Origin: Branchiostoma floridae | Lineage: Eukaryota > Chordata > Leptocardii > Amphioxiformes > Branchiostomatidae | Reading direction: 5' to 3' | Assembly (NCBI RefSeq): GCF_000003815.2 | Contig: NC_049989.1 | Span: 5,829,245-5,893,244 of the forward strand | DNA length: 64,000 nt | Shown here: positions 25,801 to 34,776 of the stretch, piece after piece | Position numbering within the stretch: position 1 is the stretch's first letter | Layout of the letters: each line of letters starts with the position of its first letter | Notes under the pieces: model-generated | Told to the model about the DNA's origin: nothing | Databases searched by the model: none | Seen by the model: the letters and a program-made list of their open reading frames with translations, nothing else | Translations under genes and position numbers: made by a program

Positions 25801-27603
25801 ACAATTTTAACAATATATAGATAACATGCCAAACAAATTAGCTGGCTGAGGAGTATGGTTTGCGACCCAGCTTACTCGTTCTGTCTGTATTTGTCCAATT
25901 TCTACCATTTTTCCTGTGACCTGTGGAGCCTGGTAGAGACTAAGGCTTCCATACGGACGTCATACGGACTTGAATAAATATGCACACCTGTGGACCCACC
26001 TTCCAGAGCGTTGATATGGAATAATTTGACTGTCATGGCCACCAGTTAGCTTAGTGCATTTGGAGTTTGGTCATGTTTGTTGTGTATAGCTTGGTTTAGG
26101 GTATCTTTGGATCTTTTTCAGCATAGCGGGCCGATACGCTGTGGGCTGGAAAAATGACGCTGTAAAACGCCCGCTACGCTGCTTTTTCATCCAGCGTAGC
26201 GGCAAAAAAATGGGGAATAAAAGAAAAATATCGTAGTAAAAATACATAGGCACGCGCCAAGCACGCGCCTTCGCTGTTTCAGGAAGTTATCAACTCGAAG
26301 GGAGGTGTTTTACAGCACCGGCCCGCCGTACCGCTGGCTCGCAGCCCCTCCCTCCCCCTTGCGTTCCCGCGCGCGGAAATGTAAACACAGACGCGAGAGG
26401 GCCTTGCCCGCACGTGATTAGCGGGGTGGGATCTCTCCCCGGAACAGCCGATGTGCATAAGGGAGCGGCGTTGATAAACAGAGGCTGTTACTCGCGGCAG
26501 TTGCGTCTTTCTTTTTCAGTACGGAAAATAGAAGCAATTATTTCTGACACATTTCTAGAGCAAGAACGGGTCGCGTTCCAAAATTTCCTGTTCTAAATTT
26601 TGCGTGTGCCGCCCTGCGTTCGTGCCAAAAAATAAAAATAAAATGAGTAGCGCGTGTGCTGCGAGTGATCAGTGGGGTGGGGTCTCTCCCCGGAACAGCC
26701 AGTTCCCGGGGAATGTCCTTATTTGGGAAGCTCGGTTGACCAACATAGGCTGTTACTGATAGTTGCGTAATTTTTATTTCAGCGCGGGAAATAGAATCAA
26801 TTCTTTCCGACATAATTCTGGAGCAAGAGTGGGTCGCTTTCCCAAAATTCCTGTTCTAAATTTGAAGCTCTGTATCGGCATTCGTAAGATACAAACCATC
26901 GTAAGTTTGTATGTAAAACCCGGGCGTTAGTTTCGCCGACAAGCCCCGTGTGGCCCCGCCCACAAACCGCCAGGGCAGTGTCGGCATCTTTCCGATTTGA
27001 TCAAAGGGCCGCCGGCTATCAATCAAACGCGGCTGTTGTTTACGTTACAGTTTCAGTCATGTGCCGTGTGCAAGTTTACAGCGAACTTCATGCTACGTAA
27101 TATTACATTCCTTGGACCTTCTTTCCCACAGCGGTGCTTCTACGAAATATTTATTAGACTGTAACACTGAGTCCCACATGTTTTAAAGAATGGAATCTGA
27201 CGCGGAATAGCGGTTTTTATCGGGTATTTTCTTGAAACATGTCCGTGGGAATATCGTCTAAACTCTAACGGTGAGGCGGCGACGCAGGGAGACCGTCAAC
27301 AACAGTCGTACGGTACGGCGGCTAACAGCGATACTAGCGCTATAAACAAGCGCTTCAACTTCGGATGGCAACCAGGACAATATTTTTAAGTACTGTTGAG
27401 CTGAGTAAAGTTTGTTGTTTATGAGTTTTTAGTTGTCTGTGAAGCTTTGACCCGAAATATTGTTACGTCAAAGTCAAACTGCTGAAGACAAGTTTAAGTG
27501 ACTGCTGCGATTATCGTAGATATGGCCCTAAAAAAATGATAAAATAAGCCTTCTCAATAGCCTAAAATGCAAGAGCTTCCGGGGGGCTTCGCCCCCCTGG
27601 GTC

Positions 27604-27634
<31 letters not shown>

Positions 27635-30600
27635 CGGGGGCCTTCGGCAGCCCCCGGACCCCTGCCCGACGCTGTGAAAAATTCCTGGTGAGAACACTGT
27701 GGATGTTACTAATATGAATTCATTTATTTTTTGAGGTGATGTAATGTCACAGTAGAAGGTGAAGCAAGGTGCAGTGTTCTGAATCCATAGTGGAAACAAT
27801 TCTGTACAAATGCATATCTGCAGTAGAGAGGTCATTGCTAAAAAGTAAAATAGGGGGAATAAAACAACTGGGAACATGTGAAGATTTACATTATTTATAT
27901 GGGAAGTATGTTGTTATTTCCATAGTATATCATTATGACATCATATGCATTGTGCAATCACAGCTTCTTTCTTAGCAAAATTATATCAATGCGGTGTTTG
28001 ATGAAATATCTGCTTCTTTTACAATGATAATGATNNNNNNNNNNNNNNNNNNNNNNNNNNNNNNNNNNNNNNNNNNNNNNNNNNNNNNNNNNNNNNNNNN
28101 NNNNNNNNNNNNNNNNNNNNNNNNNNNNNNNNNNTTGAGTCTGTTCTTTTTTTTTTTGTTGAACTGGAAATAATATCGGATGATAATGATATGTAGAACT
28201 TTGTGTCTTGGCCTGTTTGCATGTTCCATTGTACATGATGTTACTTTCAGCATGTTTGTACCAGTTAAACTTAGAAGTCACATTTGCCTTCTCCTTTTGT
28301 TCTCCAGTGAGGGTGGCTTCTTCAAGGCCCACCTGTACTTCCCTAAGGAGTACCCCCAGAAACCACCCAAGATGAAATTCATCTCTGACATCTGGCATCC
28401 AAATGGTTGGTACTCTTCTCATCTTAATATTCTTATGATTCAGGTCATCCCTAATATTTGGCCTACATACACAACCTATTTATTTTTGTATAATTGGGGG
28501 TTATGCTAAGATGTACTTACCATCTACAGTATAATCTGAATTATACCTCATACGAGACCTTGTTCGGGAGAGTACCTTATGCAGTAGTTCCACTGCGTGT
28601 CGCTAGGCGGTGCACATATACAAAGAGAAAAACACGCAAAGCACCATGGGACCTTACGTGACGTCACCCCTACATCCTCGCCATTTTGACGAAGTGCGGG
28701 TAAAGTCTTCCCCTGTGCTGTCCAATATGGGAGGGAAAATGAACAGTTAACAACTGAAATCATTGTTACAAGGGTGGGAAGCATACCCGAACAAGGTCTC
28801 GTATGAGGTATAATTCAGATTATACTGTAGATGGTAAGTACATCTTAGCATAANNNNNNNNNNNNNNNNNNNNNNNNNNNNNNNNNNNNNNNNNNNNNNN
28901 NNNNNNNNNNNNNNNNNNNNNNNNNNNNNNNNNNNNNNNNNNNNNNNNNNNNNNNNNNNNNNNNNNNNNNNNNNNNNNNNNNNNNNNNNNNNNNNNNNNN
29001 NNNNNNNNTTCATGATACTGGCCACGCTGCACCCCGGGTGTGAACGCAGCCGAAGTGGACGCCCCTCTTGTCGAGTGAGCTGAGTATGTGTTGACATCTA
29101 TCCCAGCTAAAGCCAACACTGACTTAATCCATCTAGCGATGGTATTGGACGCAACTGGTCTATGAGGTCGCTTGTATGAGAGGAATAACCTTTGCTCTCC
29201 TTCCACCCGAAAAGGTGAAGTACGCCTCAAATATTCCTTAAGGTATACAAAGACACATAACCTCCTGTCCTGCGGAAAGGCTGCCCAAAAACATTTCTTA
29301 AAGGGCCTTTTCTGTCTAGAAGTCTTAAGTAGAGTGGGAACTTTCCACGAAACCCCATCCCTCTGCTTGGACATGTATCTCAAGTCCAGTGAAGCCAAAG
29401 TCTGACCTCTGTCAGGTGAAACCAAGGCTGCTAGAGTCACCAACTTTTGGGTCAGTTGCTTCAAGCTAAGACTATTAGCTGGACAAAGGTGCATCAAGTA
29501 CATCAGAACCCTAGAAACATCCCATTGTTCAACATATCTAGGACATGGGGGACGTCGATGAAACACACCCTTCAACAGCTTAGTCACTAGCGGATGACTA
29601 CCAACACTATACTTGTCAACTGGAAGGTGGACTGAGGAGATGGCAGAACGAGCCACGCCAATAGACCTATACTCGTAACCTTTGTCAAAAAGTCCTGCCA
29701 AATACTCAACAACACTCTCTATAGAGCCTGAAACGGGATCGAGACCCCTGCGATCACACCAGCTACACCATTGTCCCCAAGCGGACTGATACTGGCGAGA
29801 TGTGCTATCTCTCCATGCTGACAAGATGAGCTCCGAAGCCCCTTTTGAAAGGCCTCGACCCTCCAACTGACGCCTGATATTGGCCACACGGCTAGTCTTA
29901 GACCTGGTAACAACGGGTGAGGTTCTCCGTTGTGTGGTAGACATAGCAGATCCCGACTCCGTGGAAGGAGAGTCGGAGTGTCGAACAACATGTCCAGGAG
30001 TTTGGGAAACCATGCCTGAGACCTCCAGAGAGGCGCTACCAGTAACACCGTCGCATGATCTGTCTGAATCTTCCTCAGAACTCTGAACAGTAGACCGAAC
30101 GGGGGAAAGGCATACGCCAGACCGAGGTGCCCCCAGTGCAAGTCTAACGCATTCACTGCCCATGCCATGGGATCGGGATGCCACGCCACATATCTCTGCA
30201 GCTGAGCATTCAGGCGTGACGCAAACAAATCTACTGAGAGTACGTTGCCTGTCTGAGCGTTTACCTTCAGAAACACTGACCTGTTCAGTTGCCACTCTGT
30301 TTTGTCTTGGAAGATTCGCGAACACGAATCTGCTACAACGTTGGTTCGACCTGGCAGGTGTCGTGCGGACAGAACTACACCTTTCTGTAACGCCCAGTCC
30401 CACATCTCCAGGGCTAGGGCCGCCAGTGTTGGGGACTTTGTGCCCCCCAGACAGTTTATATAGGCTACAGCCGTAACGCTGTCTAGCTTCAATAGAATAT
30501 GATGATTTTGTTTTGTTGCGAAGCACTTGAGGCCTAGGAAGGCCGCCTTCAGTTCTAACCAATTTATGTGCTCCTGCGCTTCCGCGGGAGACCACCGACC

Positions 30601-33600
30601 CCCTGTCTTTTGGTCGCCGCAACACGCTCCCCAACCCAGTAGGGATGCGTCTGAGAAAATAGTCATGTCTGTCGGGACGAACACTCTTCGTCCGTTTACC
30701 CTTCGCACATGCGTGACCCATCATTGAAGGTCGCATGCCGCTGTCAAAGTCAGTCTTATTACAGAGTCGAACGACCCTGTCCTTTCCATAGTCTCGTTTA
30801 GTAAGGCCTGTAAGGCCCTGTAGTGTAGGGGCGCTGGCAAAATCGCGTGCCTCGTGGACTCCAGCAGACCTATGACACTGGCTAGATCCCTTGCCGAAAG
30901 GGTTTGTTGAGAAAGACGAACCAGACAAGTCTGCTCGACTTTCAGTACTTTCTTCTCTGGTAGGAAAATGGTCATAGTTCGAGAATCCAATATGAAACCT
31001 AGAAAGGTTACCACCTGAGAGGGCACTAGTTGAGACTTTTCTAGGTTTAAGACAAACCCTAGGCTTTCTAGCAGCTCCCTTGCTACTGCGATGTCTTTTA
31101 GACACTGCTCCTCTGACCTTGCCAGAATTAGAATGTCGTCTAGATAAATCACCAAGATTAACCCTTGTTTCCTCAATATCGCCACCACTGGGCGCAACAC
31201 TTTCGTAAACACACGAGGAGAAGAGGTGAGTCCGAACGGGAGAACTTGGAACTCCCAGAGACTTCCTCGCCACGAAAATCTCAGAAACTTTCGGTCTTGG
31301 TGCCAAATTGGAATTGTAAAATAGGCATCTTTCAAATCCAGGGTAGCCATGAAATCCCCTTTCTGCCAAAGCTCTTTCACCAGATTTAGGCTCTCGAACT
31401 TGCAGTGATGCTTTTGAACATGTTCGTTTAGATATTTCAAGTTTATGACTGGACGCATTGCTCCTGATGCCTTTGGTACTAGAAAAATAGTTGACACGTA
31501 TTGGCCTACACATGGTTCTACTTGTAACACTGCTCCTTTCTCTACCATACTCTGAACTTCCTCGTCTACTAGTTTGGCCATGTCGGCCTTTCTTATTTGA
31601 GTCACTGGCTGAACAAACTGAAAAGGAGTGGACTCCCACTCTATCTGATAACCTCGAACGGTCTGTAGGACCCACTTGTCGCTTGTCATCCTCTCCCAAT
31701 TCCGAACAAAAAGAGACGTTCTCCCCGCAGGGCGGAGAGGAGAAAAACTTAAAAGAAAAGTTTGCACACGAGGGAGAGCTAGAGCTTTGTTTACTGGCTT
31801 TTGGGAAACTTCGTCCCTGGCTTGTGAAACCCCGACCCTTTGCTGGGTCCGGGTCCAAACCCAAACTTCGACCTATAGTTCCCTCCGGAACGAAATGCAT
31901 TCAATTTACCTGAGGAATACCTGCTATTAGTATTACTGGTCCAAGAGTAGCGAGGATTATTGCCACGAAAACCATAAGTAGGCTTAGCCTTAGAAGAAGA
32001 AGCCATTGGGTAGGCCTTGTTCAAGGTACGTCTAGCCTGGTCAAGGGTAGACAGTTTCTCCACAAAGGTATTACCAAATAAATCCGGAGAGGTACCAGTA
32101 GGTAAACTTGAGGTTATCATCTTCTTCACCTCAGGTTTCATATCTTTACCACAGAACTCCCTACGTGTCTGAGTTAGCATGTAGGAGGCTGTGCCTAAAA
32201 ATAGTAAGGTATTCTCTATGGTCTTACAAACTGCCTCCGGACTAAGTGGCAAATCTGAACCCTTTACTGAGGTCAGCAATTCGACCAAAGGGTGAGCAGC
32301 AAAGAGCAACTTCTCATGACAATCCCGCAGGGACTTGTCACTACTAGCTGTCCCCGACTGAAGCAAAGAATTCACAATGCTATCCAACTGTGGGACCTTG
32401 AGTATAAACTCTAAATTCGAAGGAGTAGGAAGAGCTTCCATCCTCTCCTTACAATCATTAAATGACAGCTTATTGGTGAAAGCATCAGCCACAAACTTTC
32501 TAACATGCTCGGGAACTTCACTCTTATCTGTCTCAAAAGGATTGTCATATTCAAACGACATACCTTCGTCTTTTTCAGACTCGGAGGAGTCGGCCTCCTC
32601 GGAACACTCCCCATCCTCCAAATTTCCCGGCTGCTTTCGCCCGGAACCAACCACGCCGGTTCGGCTGGTTGACGCTGCTACACTCGGAGTGGACTCCTGT
32701 GTAGTCAAATTTTTGCGTAGCCACTGCAAAAACCCGGCAGCATCAAAGCCAGGTGGAAAGGGGAAGGGACTCTCCGTTCCGTTGAGCTCGACCTCCTTGT
32801 CACGGGCCTCTGGGTCCAACACAGGCATGGGAGGGGATTTTTCACCCTCCCCATGCGGGACATGTGGGGACTTGCTCCGCCGAGCACTGTCGTCCCCTTC
32901 CACCGAAGACCCATCGCCTTCTCGGCCCTCCTTGGCCAAATTCTCCCGTGCATGCTGCGCCGGCAAGCCTCGAGCGCTAAGCTCTGCCGCCAAAGCCAAA
33001 TATTTTTTCGGGCGTTCGTCCGGTGACGTGCCACGCTTCCGACCTGAGTTTTCACCCTTGTCGGAGTCCGAAGCCAAATGCTTCTTCTTTTCCTTCTTCT
33101 TGCCTCCTTCTGGCATGTTAAGCACCGAAAAAAGGTGCCAAATAGACGGAAAAACGCGAAAAAACGGCGCAGCTAGGAGCTTGAAACAAAAGCACCCGCC
33201 GACGCAACACGCACAAGGAAAAATGGCGAGGATGTAGGGGTGACGTCACGTAAGGTCCCATGGTGCTTTGCGTGTTTTTCTCTTTGTATATGTGCACCGC
33301 CTAGCGACACGCAGTGGAACTACTGCATAAGGTACTCTCCCGAACAAGGTCGAGTATTATGAGGTATAATGTATGTTTTCTTTTTCAAAACACAATTGGT
33401 ACACTTGCAATTAAATGACATTATGTGTTAGTAGGTTATAGGTATAAAACAAAGGAAGAATTATGATGTTTTTCTCCCTAAACAATTGGATGTATTGGAC
33501 TGCAGTGCTTCCTGCTAAAGCTAGGTGGTGCTGTTGGGATGGGTCTGCTGACAATTTCACTGTGTTTGTGTTTGTGTTTGAAGTAGAACATCAATATAAG

Positions 33601-34776
33601 TGTTTCAACACCCTATATTTTCAGGTGTGAAAGTACAGGGTGTTTCAGGTGTGAAAATACATGGTGTTTCAATACCAGTGTATTTTTACACTAATGTTGC
33701 CATTCTACTTCAAACACTACAACCAAAGTTACCATATCTCTGTCCCAGTTGAAAAGAAAAGAGAGGTCTACTTCATACACACTGATCAAAGTTACCATAT
33801 CTCTGTCCCAGTTGAAAAGAACGGGGAGGTGTGCATTTCCATCCTGCACGAGCCTGGGGAGGATAAGTACGGTTACGAGGACGCCAGCGAGCGGTGGCTG
33901 CCCATCCACACAGTAGAGTCCATCATCATGAGTGTCATCTCCATGCTCGCAGATCCCAACGACGAGTCGCCAGCCAATGTTGATGCTGCTGTGAGTCACT
34001 CTGCTAGCTTTAGTTATGAATGAAGACCTTAACTGTTTGTTAATGCTCTGTAACAAGCTAGGTACAGGTCATGGTGAATGGAATACAATTCCAAGTGATT
34101 TTAAGTACAAATTGTGTAAAGATGTGATATAAAACTAAAACTACAAAGTCTAAACTCAAGTATACTCAGTCTGATGGAGGACTGGGACCAGGGCAGTCTC
34201 CAGGACATGTTCCTCCATCCCATGATGGGAATTTGTTTCTTTGACATGAAATTGATGAAAATACAATTTTTGTAAGTTTGAATTTACACATGTAACAACA
34301 ATAACTGCATGGGCTCCCCAAAAATTGAGTGAAAAAGAAAACAAAATGCAAGGCTGTAGACAACCAGAATGCAAACCCCAGTTGCTGGATTTTTGGCCAC
34401 CTCCTTCTGATGCCTTCTTCAGTTTGAACCATCTAAAATAGACTTTCTCTCTAATCACTTATCTGTACCTGTATATCTAAAACTAAAAGATTAGTGAAAT
34501 ATTTCCCTTTACCATCACTGATCACTCTACAATTTATTTCATTGTCTCGTATGTTTAGAACAAATGCAGATAACTATATGTTGTAGTAGTCTTTGTTTTG
34601 GGTATTCATGTACTTACTTTAATGGAGGACTATTAACTTCAACCTAGGACTATTATTTTTTTTACTGGTTTATGTTGATTTTTTGCCCTCCACAGAAAGA
34701 CTGGCGGGAAGACTACAATGGAGAATTTAAGAAGAAGGTCAGGCGCTGTGTGAGGAAAAGTCAAGAGAGTGTCTAG
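16804..34776 (+). CDS. UBE2G1: ubiquitin-conjugating enzyme E2 G1 (UBE2G1), complete, 5 exons
   Basis: E2 enzyme that takes ubiquitin from E1 as a thioester and passes it to substrates with RING E3s. Exons: 16804-16849, 17193-17295, 28308-28405, 33812-33990, 34696-34776. Phases match and the sum is 507 nt (168 aa; family about 170). The N-terminus [44 protein letters not shown] and the catalytic block [19 protein letters not shown] are hallmarks. Catalytic Cys90 is encoded at 33832-33834 and HPN is at residues 80-82. The acidic-loop insertion typical of G-type E2s (about residues 100-112) is present. The C-terminus is CVRKSQESV. Intron 2 (11 kb) and intron 3 (5.4 kb) are swollen by mobile elements, including a DIRS retrotransposon starting about 100 bp after exon 3. 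The acceptor of exon 4 is tandemly duplicated. Confidence 0.96.
18261..19856. mobile_element. 1.6 kb non-autonomous element with G-rich terminal inverted repeats
   Basis: The left end AGGGACCGTACGATATTTAT is the inverted counterpart of the right end (ATAAATATCGTACAGTCCCT, ending 19856). Each inner side continues with a G7-8 run, GAGGGCTGGTGC and further G-rich sequence. Subterminal 27-30 bp direct repeats 'aacatggccctccccc' occur near both ends (18330-18410, 19725-19815). No transposase frame is recognised. It lies in UBE2G1 intron 2. Confidence 0.75.
20667..20830. repeat. 164-bp near-perfect palindrome
   Basis: Two arms of about 80 bp are complementary: GCAAACTTGTGGTATAGGG at the left pairs with CCCTATACCACAAGTTTGC at the right. 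The inner arms carry GGGTACAGGTA...GGTTCAGGTCC and its complement. It is expected to form a long hairpin. It is a foldback repeat in UBE2G1 intron 2. Confidence 0.85.
20880..21160. repeat. interspersed repeat, related to 58345-58560 in reverse
   Basis: Shared features with 58345-58560 on the other strand include 'ggaccaagtttgacc', 'ttgctcttgtt', 'tcttggacc', 'tctactgatttttt', 'ggactggtccaacaagaaaa' and 'ataccagtac'. The two copies are diverged. The family is unknown; no coding function is claimed although an open frame crosses both. Confidence 0.6.
22236..22443. repeat. tandem duplication, 106-bp unit
   Basis: 'aaaccaagcagcacattcat' begins both at 22236 and at 22342. The following 100 bp, including 'taggccgatacgtatgtc' and 'gtagaatatctcgctagcac', is almost identical in the two copies. 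A CGGA microsatellite follows directly. Confidence 0.9.
22449..22480. repeat. (CGGA)n microsatellite
   Basis: About seven GGAC/GGAC(A) units in a row after the 106-bp duplication, ending in 'gacagacggacaga'. Confidence 0.85.
26400..26880. repeat. two diverged tandem copies of a GC-rich repeat
   Basis: The segment from 'gcggggtgggatctctcccc' (about 26420) to 'ttcctgttctaaatttt' recurs from 'ggggtggggtctctccccgg' (about 26673) to 'ttcctgttctaaattt'. Both contain 'ggaacagcc', 'aggctgttactc/ga' and 'agagcaagaacgggtcgc/gagcaagagtgggtcgc'. The surrounding 26.2-27.4 kb is CpG-rich, unlike the rest of the intron. I see no exon in it. Confidence 0.65.
27520..27705 (-). repeat. fragment of the 18.3-19.9 kb element family
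   Basis: On the reverse strand it carries two blocks of the 18261-19856 element: the block around 'caagagcttccggggggctt' with 'aagccttctcaatagcc', and the block 'cccgacgctgtgaaaaat'. Internal sequence between them is deleted relative to that element. Confidence 0.6.
28035..28134. other. assembly gap (100 N)
   Basis: A run of exactly 100 N in UBE2G1 intron 2, probably a gap of unknown true size. Confidence 0.99.
28548..28685. repeat. inverted terminal repeat of the DIRS element (distal)
   Basis: Contains 'gaccttgttcgggagagtac', 'gtgtcgctaggcggtgcaca', 'caccatgggacctt' and 'acgtgacgtcacccctacat'. The exact complement lies at 33222-33355. Note the CRE-like TGACGTCA inside both copies. Confidence 0.9.
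28854..29008. other. assembly gap (155 N)
   Basis: It cuts the DIRS element inside the recombinase ORF and removes the region where the catalytic tyrosine would be encoded. Confidence 0.99.
29009..29944 (-). CDS. DIRS tyrosine recombinase, truncated by gap
   Basis: The reading frame from ATG 29944 runs into the N gap. It overlaps the 3' end of the RNase H ORF in another frame, as in DIRS1-type elements. The N-terminal core-binding part contains [19 protein letters not shown]. The catalytic part has the first Arg in [13 protein letters not shown] and the HxxR box in [14 protein letters not shown]. The nucleophilic Tyr is not visible because of the gap. This frame is also open far upstream across RT, but that part has no family features. 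Confidence 0.8.
29719..30708 (-). CDS. DIRS RNase H and Dam-like region
   Basis: RNase H signature residues in order: D in [12 protein letters not shown] in [12 protein letters not shown] in [13 protein letters not shown] in NVVADSCSR. Downstream is the region [11 protein letters not shown]...YAFPPF...[11 protein letters not shown], typical of the Dam-methyltransferase-like segment in DIRS polyproteins. It is in the same frame as RT but separated by TGA at 30721-30723; only GTG, not ATG, opens it. Confidence 0.85.
   Translation of the reverse strand: MRRVNGRRVFVPTDMTIFSDASLLGWGACCGDQKTGGRWSPAEAQEHINWLELKAAFLGLKCFATKQNHHILLKLDSVTAVAYINCLGGTKSPTLAALALEMWDWALQKGVVLSARHLPGRTNVVADSCSRIFQDKTEWQLNRSVFLKVNAQTGNVLSVDLFASRLNAQLQRYVAWHPDPMAWAVNALDLHWGHLGLAYAFPPFGLLFRVLRKIQTDHATVLLVAPLWRSQAWFPKLLDMLFDTPTLLPRSRDLLCLPHNGEPHPLLPGLRLAVWPISGVSWRVEAFQKGLRSSSCQHGEIAHLASISPLGDNGVAGVIAGVSIPFQAL
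30721..31767 (-). CDS. DIRS reverse transcriptase
   Basis: Contains [16 protein letters not shown], motif [27 protein letters not shown] and motif [11 protein letters not shown], followed by [10 protein letters not shown] and FLGFILD (RT motifs D and E). It ends with an in-frame TGA just before the RNase H part, so the usual RT-RNase H polyprotein is interrupted. Confidence 0.9.
   Translation of the reverse strand: MQTFLLSFSPLRPAGRTSLFVRNWERMTSDKWVLQTVRGYQIEWESTPFQFVQPVTQIRKADMAKLVDEEVQSMVEKGAVLQVEPCVGQYVSTIFLVPKASGAMRPVINLKYLNEHVQKHHCKFESLNLVKELWQKGDFMATLDLKDAYFTIPIWHQDRKFLRFSWRGSLWEFQVLPFGLTSSPRVFTKVLRPVVAILRKQGLILVIYLDDILILARSEEQCLKDIAVARELLESLGFVLNLEKSQLVPSQVVTFLGFILDSRTMTIFLPEKKVLKVEQTCLVRLSQQTLSARDLASVIGLLESTRHAILPAPLHYRALQALLNETMERTGSFDSVIRLTLTAACDLQ
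31791..33125 (-). CDS. DIRS gag-like protein (444 aa)
   Basis: First ORF of the element after the ITR. The N-terminus is strongly charged (KKKEKKK) and the middle is acidic and Ser-rich. A conserved-looking helical region ([19 protein letters not shown] to about DLFGNTF) follows, and the tail is rich in Gly, Ser, Arg and Tyr ([18 protein letters not shown]), probably nucleic-acid binding. No zinc knuckle is seen. Assigned by position and composition. Confidence 0.75.
   Translation of the reverse strand: MLNMPEGGKKKEKKKHLASDSDKGENSGRKRGTSPDERPKKYLALAAELSARGLPAQHARENLAKEGREGDGSSVEGDDSARRSKSPHVPHGEGEKSPPMPVLDPEARDKEVELNGTESPFPFPPGFDAAGFLQWLRKNLTTQESTPSVAASTSRTGVVGSGRKQPGNLEDGECSEEADSSESEKDEGMSFEYDNPFETDKSEVPEHVRKFVADAFTNKLSFNDCKERMEALPTPSNLEFILKVPQLDSIVNSLLQSGTASSDKSLRDCHEKLLFAAHPLVELLTSVKGSDLPLSPEAVCKTIENTLLFLGTASYMLTQTRREFCGKDMKPEVKKMITSSLPTGTSPDLFGNTFVEKLSTLDQARRTLNKAYPMASSSKAKPTYGFRGNNPRYSWTSNTNSRYSSGKLNAFRSGGNYRSKFGFGPGPSKGSGFHKPGTKFPKSQ
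33222..33355. repeat. inverted terminal repeat of the DIRS element (proximal)
   Basis: Reverse complement of 28548-28685 over its length. It ends in 'cccgaacaaggtc', after which the copies diverge except for 'gaggtataat'. Confidence 0.9.
33724..33821 (+). repeat. 63-bp tandem duplication of the UBE2G1 exon 4 acceptor
   Basis: 'caaagttaccatatctctgt' plus 'cccagttgaaaaga' occurs at 33724 and again at 33787. Each copy has an AG acceptor (before 33749 and 33812) and the first codons VEK. The offset is exactly 63 nt, and no stop lies between them in the exon 4 frame. Confidence 0.85.

Larger units (their letters stand above)
28502..33372 (-). mobile_element. DIRS-type tyrosine-recombinase retrotransposon in UBE2G1 intron 3
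   Basis: About 4.9 kb, reading on the minus strand: inverted terminal repeat, gag-like ORF, RT, RNase H, then an overlapping tyrosine recombinase ORF, gap, inverted terminal repeat. The ITRs at 28548-28685 and 33222-33355 are near-perfect inverted copies, a DIRS hallmark, rather than LTR direct repeats. DIRS elements integrate by recombinase, so target duplications are not expected, and none was seen. An extra inverted pair (28502-28570 with 28786-28853) lies at the distal end, close to an N gap. It is probably inactive: an in-frame TGA splits RT from RNase H, and the recombinase end is in the gap. Confidence 0.9.

Noticed and set aside
28820-31900. One 1026-codon protein
   Set aside because: Only its 3' third is recombinase. 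The upstream part overlaps the real RT/RNase H in another frame and has no family signature, and the end is N sequence.
32377-33237. 286-codon plus-strand frame
   Set aside because: Antisense shadow of the gag-like ORF.
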